Assembly (NCBI GenBank): GCA_002430605.1
Contig: DJBY01000088.1
Coordinates: forward strand, 16,337 to 37,255
Reading direction: 5' to 3'
Length of the DNA stretch: 20,919 bases
Origin: Opitutia bacterium UBA5964
GTDB taxonomy: Bacteria > Verrucomicrobiota > Verrucomicrobiia > Opitutales > Coraliomargaritaceae
In this document: piece by piece, positions 16,090-20,919 of the stretch
Layout: each line of letters opens with the position of its first letter
How positions within the stretch are numbered: position 1 is the stretch's first letter
Program-made: the position numbers and the translations under genes
The notes under the pieces: generated by a model
What the model saw: the letters and a program-made list of their open reading frames with translations, nothing else
Databases searched by the model: none
Told to the model about the DNA's origin: nothing

Positions 16090-17547
16090 TTAGCGATAGA
16101 CGCGTTCACTATGCAGTGAGAGCAGCTTCACGCTAACACAGAGCAAGCCATTGAGCGCGAGCCAATAAACCGGACTTTGAAAGATGAAGTCCACAAAGGC
16201 ATGCCCAAATGCCATGCTCAACCCGACCAGCAGCATCAGTGCGCTCAAGGTATTGCCCGATGCTCGAAACAGTAGGTTCCAGACCCAATAGCCAAAGATC
16301 ATCAGTAATATTCCACAACCCACGATCCCATACTCACAGAGAAACTGCACAATATCATTGTGCGCGTTGTGATAGACCTTTCGCCCCCACCAGCCACCGC
16401 GGGCGCGATAGCCTAGATAAAAGATTTCCGGATGGCTCTTCTGATACATCGGGAAAATGTAGCGCCATGAACCCGCACCCCAACCGAGCCATAACTTCTG
16501 TTGCGCCATCTGCCATGTCAATTTGGTTGTGATTACTCGGTCACTTTGATCCGCGGTCTGAATCGTCTCTTCAATATCACCGAAGCGCTGTTCGATTTTT
16601 TGGATATCAACGAATTGAAAGATCATATAGCCGCCACTGCCAAGTAACGAGCCGATTAGCAAGGTCAGCAAAATCGAATTGCGCACCGAGGTCGAAAACA
16701 ACCCGCGCGCAACGGCCACAATGAAAAAGCACGCCGTCATCACGCCGCCAAAGAGAATCCCGCCCCGCGAAAGCGCCAAACCAATCGACGTATACAGAAC
16801 CGCTACAAACACAAAGAGCAGTAAATGCGGCCCGCCACTCTGCCCACGACGCTCTGCTTGATTGAAATGGTAGAAATAGAGCACGCCACAGGCGAAGATG
16901 ATCAAGTTCAGATAGGCCACTCCCTCATTTCGATAAAAGAACGTACCCCAGAAATTAGCGTTCGATGATTTCACCGTCCACAGCACCGCATCTGCGCCAG
17001 AGAATTTTTGTAACATCGCGACGATTGCCATCCCCACCCCACTGATCACCAATGCCCACAGTAAGAGCACCGCACTGCTACGGCGGCGCACACCGACCCA
17101 TAGCCCCCAGACCAAAGTAAACGCCGCCGCGAAACTCGATAGCATGCGAAACGCATTCATCGGCACATAGCTGGTATCGACTCCAGAAGGCAGCCAACTC
17201 ACTGGCTCCACTTCTTCGACCCACCAGCCTCTGTCATCCCGAAGCTGCTCCCACGCGGGGTTCATTCCCTGAATCGTAATATAGACCAGAAAGGCCACGC
17301 TCAGCCAAAAGACTGGAAACTTTAGCAGACGCTTCAGATTTTGCGCATTACCATGCTCACCGTCCGTGCCATTGCAGCGTTGCGACATCGGCACGATGGA
17401 GAGCAGCCAAGTCAACAAGCCGCCCGCTAACAAAGTATGTAACGACCAGAGCTGCACACCCGCGAGCCCCCAAGCCGTAAAGGCCAAAGTCAGGCCACCG
17501 GCCACAACAACCGCCCACTCACGAGGCGCAACAGATGGAGATCCCAT
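16090..17547 (-). CDS. O-antigen ligase / Wzy-like polymerase family membrane protein
   Basis: 485-aa inner-membrane protein with about eleven hydrophobic segments. Family marks of the Wzy_C/O-antigen ligase (PF04932-type) group are SRGG in the middle (about 256-259), LGWGAGSWRYIFP before the large periplasmic loop, and the loop-end YHNAHNDIVQFLCEYGIVG. Such proteins transfer undecaprenyl-linked glycans to lipid A-core or polymerise them. It follows kdsD by 9 bp on the same strand, with AAGG 7 nt before the ATG as a modest ribosome site, so the two are an operon. Co-transcription with a Kdo-precursor enzyme favours a lipopolysaccharide role, but polymerase and ligase members cannot be separated by sequence, and protein O-glycosylation ligases also share the fold. 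Confidence 0.82.
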   Translation of the reverse strand: MGSPSVAPREWAVVVAGGLTLAFTAWGLAGVQLWSLHTLLAGGLLTWLLSIVPMSQRCNGTDGEHGNAQNLKRLLKFPVFWLSVAFLVYITIQGMNPAWEQLRDDRGWWVEEVEPVSWLPSGVDTSYVPMNAFRMLSSFAAAFTLVWGLWVGVRRRSSAVLLLWALVISGVGMAIVAMLQKFSGADAVLWTVKSSNANFWGTFFYRNEGVAYLNLIIFACGVLYFYHFNQAERRGQSGGPHLLLFVFVAVLYTSIGLALSRGGILFGGVMTACFFIVAVARGLFSTSVRNSILLTLLIGSLLGSGGYMIFQFVDIQKIEQRFGDIEETIQTADQSDRVITTKLTWQMAQQKLWLGWGAGSWRYIFPMYQKSHPEIFYLGYRARGGWWGRKVYHNAHNDIVQFLCEYGIVGCGILLMIFGYWVWNLLFRASGNTLSALMLLVGLSMAFGHAFVDFIFQSPVYWLALNGLLCVSVKLLSLHSERVYR

Positions 17548-17556
17548 AGCAGTGCC

Positions 17557-18540
17557 TTAAGAAAAGCTGGGTTGGTACGCATCGTGCAGACGCAGTAAGC
17601 CCAACAGCTTACCTTCCTCCGACAGCACGGGTAGCACCGAAATCTGAGAACTACGGTCTTCCATCTTACGCACCGCATCGCCCAGGGGCACATTCGGCTG
17701 GGTAGAGATCGGTGATTTCGTCATGCAATCCCCCACCTTGAAATTCAGAATATCACCTTCCTGTGAGAGAATGCGGCGAATATCGCCATCCGTAATAATT
17801 CCAGCCAAGCTATTTGCCGCATCCACGATACAAGCCGCACCGAATGGAAACTTCGTCATCCGAATCACCACTTCGCGCAGCGTTTCTTCAGCTTGCGCGC
17901 AAGCTACTTGATCGGCGAGGTGCATCACATCACCCACTGTCATCAGCAGATTCCGTCCGAGCTGCCCACCGGGATGGTAGCTTGCAAATTCCTCCTTGGT
18001 GAAACCACGCGCTTTAACCAACGCCGCAGCCAAGGCATCGCCAATCGCCAAGCTCACCGTCGAGCTCGACGTCGGCATCAAATTCAGCGGATCAGCCTCA
18101 CGCTCGACACTACCATCCAACACCACATCGGCCGCCGCCGCGATCGGAGAGTCCATATTGCCGACAATCGCAATCACAGGAGACTTAAGTTTTTTAAACA
18201 TCGGCATTAAGCGCAGCACCTCCGCCGTGCTGCCGCTCTTCGACAACACGATCGTCGGATCCCCCGGTTGATACACACCCAGATCACCATGAATAGCTTC
18301 AGCCGCATGCAAGAACACCGAAGGGATACCGCAACTCGAAAATGTCGCCGCCAGTTTCGTGCCGATGTGGCCAGATTTACCGATCCCACAAATTACCAAC
18401 TTACTGCGGGACTCTAAGATCAAATCCAATGCGCGCTCAAAGGCACCATCCAAACGCTCTGCCGCGATTTGGATTGCCGCAGCCTCCGCCTGCATTGATT
18501 GACGTCCTACTTCGAGTCGACTGAGACCTAAATTACTCAT
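17557..18540 (-). CDS. kdsD: D-arabinose 5-phosphate isomerase (KpsF/GutQ family)
   Basis: 327-aa cytoplasmic enzyme that converts D-ribulose 5-phosphate to D-arabinose 5-phosphate, the first step to Kdo of lipopolysaccharide. The SIS domain has GIGKSGHIG at 52-60, HAAEAIHGDLG at 78-88 and SKSGST at 100-105, then NLMPTSSSTVSLAIGDALA and SYHPGGQLGR. Two CBS motifs follow (about 205-260 and 270-327), the second ending in LLGLLRLHD. Length and domain order match KdsD/KpsF/GutQ. It is the first gene of a unit with the O-antigen ligase-like gene. The other Kdo genes (kdsA, kdsB, kdsC) are not here. The ATG at 18540 lacks a Shine-Dalgarno. Assignment to Kdo supply rather than a GutQ role is from context. 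Confidence 0.93.
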   Translation of the reverse strand: MSNLGLSRLEVGRQSMQAEAAAIQIAAERLDGAFERALDLILESRSKLVICGIGKSGHIGTKLAATFSSCGIPSVFLHAAEAIHGDLGVYQPGDPTIVLSKSGSTAEVLRLMPMFKKLKSPVIAIVGNMDSPIAAAADVVLDGSVEREADPLNLMPTSSSTVSLAIGDALAAALVKARGFTKEEFASYHPGGQLGRNLLMTVGDVMHLADQVACAQAEETLREVVIRMTKFPFGAACIVDAANSLAGIITDGDIRRILSQEGDILNFKVGDCMTKSPISTQPNVPLGDAVRKMEDRSSQISVLPVLSEEGKLLGLLRLHDAYQPSFS

Positions 18541-18609
18541 ATCACAGAGCTAACCAGCTCCCCACAGAAGGTAAAGCACTTTGCCAGCGCAGCATGTTAA
18601 ATTCAGAAG

Positions 18610-18684
18610 CTAGGAGTTCGATCTAGGTCTTTCGTTGATGGTGAAGCCAGTTAGGTCTTTCTTATCAATCAGTTGCGGTGTCAT
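18610..18684 (-). CDS. Possible 24-residue small ORF with a ribosome site, between rhomboid and kdsD
   Basis: Within the 238-bp gap between the rhomboid and kdsD genes, a minus-strand ATG at 18684 is preceded by GGAG about 8 nt upstream, one of the few good Shine-Dalgarno sites in the window. It opens a 24-residue frame beginning MTPQLIDKKDLTGF and ending at the TAG at 18610-18612. No domain, membrane segment or known family is visible. It may be a leader peptide for kdsD, a short remnant, or chance. The rest of the gap holds nothing I can name except a 10-bp direct repeat. Confidence 0.22.
   Translation of the reverse strand: MTPQLIDKKDLTGFTINERPRSNS
18624..18661. repeat. 10-bp direct repeat upstream of kdsD
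   Basis: TAGGTCTTTC occurs at 18624-18633 and again at 18652-18661, with 28 bp between starts. On the minus strand, GAAAGACCTA lies about 84-121 bp upstream of the kdsD start. Paired direct repeats at this distance could bind a regulator, but the spacing is not a multiple of the helical turn that would make this compelling, and they also fall inside the possible small ORF. Confidence 0.25.
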
Positions 18685-18778
18685 GGCTCTTCTCCAAATT
18701 GGCGAACGAAGTGCGGTTCATCACCTGCAGTGCTTCAGCAACTAACTTCTGGCTCCTCCCCTCTAACACTTCTGAGGA

Positions 18779-19726
18779 TTATGCTGCAAAAGTTGCGCAC
18801 CACGCCAAGGCCAGCAACACCAAGGATAGTGCCCCGCAAGCGATTGACCAACGCTGCAAAACCGAGAACCAGCGCTGCACGCAGGCCCCCAGCGCACCGA
18901 AGACAGCGCCACACGCAAACCCGCTAATATGCGCGGCGACATCCACATTGCCATCCCCCACGCCAAACAAACCCAACAACGTCAGCCCACCGAATACGGG
19001 AATCAACCAACGCGGCAGCGACAGGCGATGATCTGGGTCCGAAACCGCCGCCCAAATACCAACCCCCGTCAACAAGCCCAATGCCCCAAACACTGCAGTC
19101 GAAGCCCCAATCGAGAAATGCGCCTCTGGATAATAAACCACCGCATTGAGCACATTTCCCGCAATGCCACTGAGCAACACTAGCAGCCAACCAGCGCCTG
19201 CACCAAAAAAGCGACAGACAAAAAATACAAAGCCCATCCCCGAAATCAAATTGGAGACCAAGTGCACCACATCCGCGTGCAAAGTCAGCGCAGTCACCGC
19301 TCGCCACCACTGCGAGCCCTGCACCATGGCCACCGAATCGACCTGTCCCGCCGAGACCATGTCCGCACGCCCTTGCCACACAAAGCAGGCGGTCAGAACT
19401 ACAGTATACAGAGCAAACGACAACCAGCCGAAATCAAATTCCTGATATTCAAACCGAGCGCCACGCCCGCGCCCTGACTCCAAAGCAGCCCAGGCATCCA
19501 GTTCAGCACTTACCGCTGCTTGTCGATTTTCCACCACACAAATAACATAGCGCCCTGCATGCAGAATCATCCAATACGCATCCCCCATCGCCAAAATAGC
19601 CAGCCCCGCCTCACTCGCTTTGATATAATCATCAAACACAGCCACCGCGACGAGCCCCTCATCCAGTTCAAAATCGACTAGATCAGTCGGCACCCCTTTA
19701 GCTCCTATCGCTTTCAAGCTCGCCAT
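18779..19726 (-). CDS. Rhomboid-family intramembrane serine protease
   Basis: 315-aa membrane protease predicted to cut substrates within the bilayer. The catalytic Ser209 is in SIGAS-TAVFGALG and the catalytic His266 in AHISGFACGAVFG. His155 and Asn159 in HADVVHLVSNL form the oxyanion-side pair, so all key residues are present. About seven hydrophobic segments begin near residue 100. The first 100 residues are soluble and look like a small alpha/beta domain (LVAVAVFDDYIKASEAGLAI). The frame continues to a TTG at 19762, adding 12 residues, but the ATG at 19726 is the simpler start. It is divergent from the AsmA-like gene, 56 bp apart. It is not a short rhombosortase, and no GlyGly-CTERM substrate is seen nearby. 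Substrates are unknown. Confidence 0.87.
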   Translation of the reverse strand: MASLKAIGAKGVPTDLVDFELDEGLVAVAVFDDYIKASEAGLAILAMGDAYWMILHAGRYVICVVENRQAAVSAELDAWAALESGRGRGARFEYQEFDFGWLSFALYTVVLTACFVWQGRADMVSAGQVDSVAMVQGSQWWRAVTALTLHADVVHLVSNLISGMGFVFFVCRFFGAGAGWLLVLLSGIAGNVLNAVVYYPEAHFSIGASTAVFGALGLLTGVGIWAAVSDPDHRLSLPRWLIPVFGGLTLLGLFGVGDGNVDVAAHISGFACGAVFGALGACVQRWFSVLQRWSIACGALSLVLLALAWCATFAA

Positions 19727-19782
19727 ATTGGCATTATGCGCTATTCTTCGACACGCAATCAACTAATAAACCCACCACGCAT

Positions 19783-20547
19783 ATGATAAAAAAAATATTC
19801 CTATTCCTCGTACTCCTGGCAGTCGCCGCTGTGGCCGCAATTTATTTCTTCGGCTCAAGCGTGCTAAATAAGGGCATTAAGACAGGTGTCGAAAAATACG
19901 GGCCAGAAGTCACTCAGACTCCCGTACGCCTCGATGATGTGAGCCTATCCATCCTCTCCGGCAACGGCACTCTCTCTGGCCTCTACGTCGGCAACCCAGA
20001 TGGATATAAAAGCGAAAACATCTTCGCCCTCGGCCAAATCGAGGTCGATGTTGATACTAGTTCCATCTTTAGCGATAAGATCATCATTAACAAGATCATC
20101 ATCCAGAAGCCTGAGATCAGCTACGAAAAGACGCTGATGAGCTCCAACATCAAAGCACTGATGAAAAACATCGACGCCTTCACTGGCAGCGCAGACGAGA
20201 ACGCCCCTGGGCCCGCAGAAGCGGCGCCGGCAGAAGGCGGCTCCTCTAAGCAAGTAGTCATTAAGCAACTCGTCATCGAAGACGGCACAATCTTCGTCGG
20301 CCTGATGGGAGCTGGCACCACAGTGCCACTCCCACGCATCGAGATGAATAACATCGGCGAAGGCGGCAACAAGAAGAGCATGGCAGAAATCATCGACCTC
20401 ATTCTTACCGAAGTGCTCAAATCAATCGGCCCCGCCATTGCAAATGCAGGCGACCTTGTTGGCGAAGGCGGCAAAGCTGCACTCGAACAAGGCGAGGGTG
20501 CCCTCGAAAAAGCTAGCGACAGCATCAAAGGCTTGTTCGGCAAGTAG
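19783..20547 (+). CDS. AsmA-like membrane-anchored envelope protein
   Basis: 254-aa protein with one N-terminal membrane segment (about 4-24) and the rest probably periplasmic. Residues 27-125 (GIKTGVEKYGPEVTQTPVRL, then SILSGNGTLSGLYVGNP and IFSDKIIINKIIIQKPEISYE) resemble the N-terminal repeat of AsmA/DUF748-type proteins, which are linked to outer-membrane assembly or lipid transport. A Pro/Ala/Glu-rich linker at about 136-156 separates a second beta-rich part with the parallel VIKQLVIEDGTIFV. The C-terminal 50 residues are Gly/Ala/Glu-rich and amphipathic. It is much shorter than AsmA itself. It is a single-gene unit with a strong terminator 26 bp after the stop. The role is inferred only from the resemblance. 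No Shine-Dalgarno is seen. Confidence 0.7.
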   Translation: MIKKIFLFLVLLAVAAVAAIYFFGSSVLNKGIKTGVEKYGPEVTQTPVRLDDVSLSILSGNGTLSGLYVGNPDGYKSENIFALGQIEVDVDTSSIFSDKIIINKIIIQKPEISYEKTLMSSNIKALMKNIDAFTGSADENAPGPAEAAPAEGGSSKQVVIKQLVIEDGTIFVGLMGAGTTVPLPRIEMNNIGEGGNKKSMAEIIDLILTEVLKSIGPAIANAGDLVGEGGKAALEQGEGALEKASDSIKGLFGK

Positions 20548-20572
20548 GCCCCGCATAACACGCACAGCTTCG

Positions 20573-20614
20573 ACCACAAAGGCGCGGCTCTGCGGAGACC
20601 GCGCCTTTTGTGGT
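20573..20614. terminator. Strong, probably bidirectional hairpin terminator
   Basis: ACCACAAAGGCGCGG pairs with CCGCGCCTTTTGTGGT over about 15 bp with one bulged T, and the loop contains a further 3-bp stem. The A-rich and T-rich arms flank the GC core on both sides, so it can stop transcripts from either direction. It lies 26 bp after the AsmA-like gene. Confidence 0.85.
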
Positions 20615-20722
20615 TCATTGATTACGCGGACTGTCGCAAATAACGTATAAGAACACCCGCAGTTGCCACGACCATGAGATCAAGCAACGGGCAATCGGCG
20701 CACCAAGGCTTGGCCTGTAACC

Positions 20723-20748
20723 AAAAAAAACCCGTCCAATCGGACGGG
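20723..20748 (-). terminator. Rho-independent terminator of the partial Glu/Ala/Lys-rich gene
   Basis: A 7-bp perfect stem CCCGTCC/GGACGGG with a 4-nt loop is followed, on the minus strand, by eight Ts (20730-20723). It lies about 30 bp after the stop codon at 20779-20781 and gives a clean end to that transcript. Confidence 0.92.
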
Positions 20749-20778
20749 CTATTTGAAAGAGTGTGATGCGGAAAGGGA

Positions 20779-20919
20779 CTATGCGTCCGTCTCTTCTTTA
20801 GCTGGTGCTTCTTTTTTAACAGCTTTCTTGGCGGCCTTTTTGACTGGCTTCTTGGCTTCGGCTTCTGTTGCTTCGGCTTCTGTTGCTTCGGCTTCAGTTG
20901 CTTCGGCTTCAGTTGCTTC
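20779..20919 (-). CDS. C-terminal end of a Glu/Ala/Lys-rich protein (partial, runs out of window)
   Basis: The last 46 codons of a minus-strand gene, ending at TAG (20779-20781). The reading frame starts at the window edge with four exact EATEA repeats, then EAKKPVKKAAKKAVKKEA and PAKEETDA. Acid-alanine repeats followed by KKA-type basic repeats are common as disordered tails on abundant nucleic-acid-binding proteins such as ribosomal or histone-like proteins, but nothing here identifies the gene. The open frame, matching codon usage and a strong terminator 30 bp downstream support it as real. Its domain part lies outside the window. Confidence 0.78.
   Translation of the reverse strand, partial: EATEAEATEAEATEAEATEAEAKKPVKKAAKKAVKKEAPAKEETDA
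20860..20919. repeat. 15-bp tandem repeat inside the partial gene
   Basis: Four head-to-tail copies of a 15-bp unit (plus-strand GGCTTC-A/T-GTTGCTTC) start at 20905, 20890, 20875 and 20860. The two copies nearest the window end have A at the variable position and the other two have T, a silent ACT/ACA threonine change on the coding strand. The array continues beyond the window. Confidence 0.95.

Noticed and set aside
18614..18626. GAGTTCGATCT resembling a tRNA T-loop
   Set aside because: The flanking bases do not form the 5-bp T-stem, and no acceptor, D or anticodon arm is present.
18673..19031. Plus-strand frames of 84-117 codons around the end of the rhomboid gene
   Set aside because: They are Pro/Thr/Arg-rich antisense shadows of the rhomboid coding sequence without motifs.
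10437..20547. Possible PEP-CTERM or other sorting tails as exosortase substrates
   Set aside because: The C-termini of the two exported proteins (10437-11243 and 19783-20547) lack a terminal hydrophobic helix plus basic cluster.
1..20919. CRISPR array, insertion sequence, phage island or defence system
   Set aside because: No spaced repeats, transposase, integrase, nuclease or toxin-antitoxin pair is visible; gene content is housekeeping and envelope functions throughout.

Overview
The window is ordinary, gene-dense chromosomal DNA from a Gram-negative bacterium. A Kdo-pathway sugar-phosphate isomerase, an O-antigen ligase-like protein, an exosortase, SMC rather than MukB, and a DnaE with an intact PHP domain fit Verrucomicrobiota (Opitutae/Puniceicoccales type). 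That placement is an inference from family content and style; the window has no rRNA or other taxonomic marker. Nearly all genes lack a recognisable Shine-Dalgarno sequence.

Left part (1-5490): two minus-strand genes with a 4-bp ATGA overlap (hisC, then a CNNM/CorC-type membrane CBS protein). Divergent from them, behind a good extended -10 promoter, are an RmlD-like reductase gene and a lipoate ligase/octanoyltransferase gene. A short remnant of a short-chain dehydrogenase gene follows. It runs into a minus-strand pair (DUF2071 protein, then a FabZ-like hotdog dehydratase), again joined by an ATGA overlap.

Centre (5490-11350): dnaE (replicative polymerase), then an exosortase-family membrane gene 28 bp downstream, then an unrecognised secreted coiled-coil protein with a BamE-like start. 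The 107-bp gap before the convergent smc gene holds a double-hairpin palindrome resembling a paired REP element.

Right part (11351-20919): smc (minus), a divergent LOG-family gene (plus), then a convergent kdsD and O-antigen ligase-like operon (minus), a rhomboid protease (minus), a divergent AsmA-like membrane-anchored protein (plus) with a strong terminator, and the 3' end of a Glu/Ala/Lys-rich protein (minus) with its own terminator. This last gene runs out of the window inside a 15-bp tandem repeat.

I found no tRNA, rRNA, CRISPR array, insertion sequence, transposase, toxin-antitoxin or phage gene, and no sign of a recent island. No stretch over 300 bp lacks a gene; the longest gaps are 18541-18778 and 20548-20778. 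I do not see an undescribed multi-gene system. The items most worth a second look are the REP-like palindrome, the exosortase without a visible substrate, the dehydrogenase remnant, the DUF2071/hotdog pair and the general lack of Shine-Dalgarno sites.
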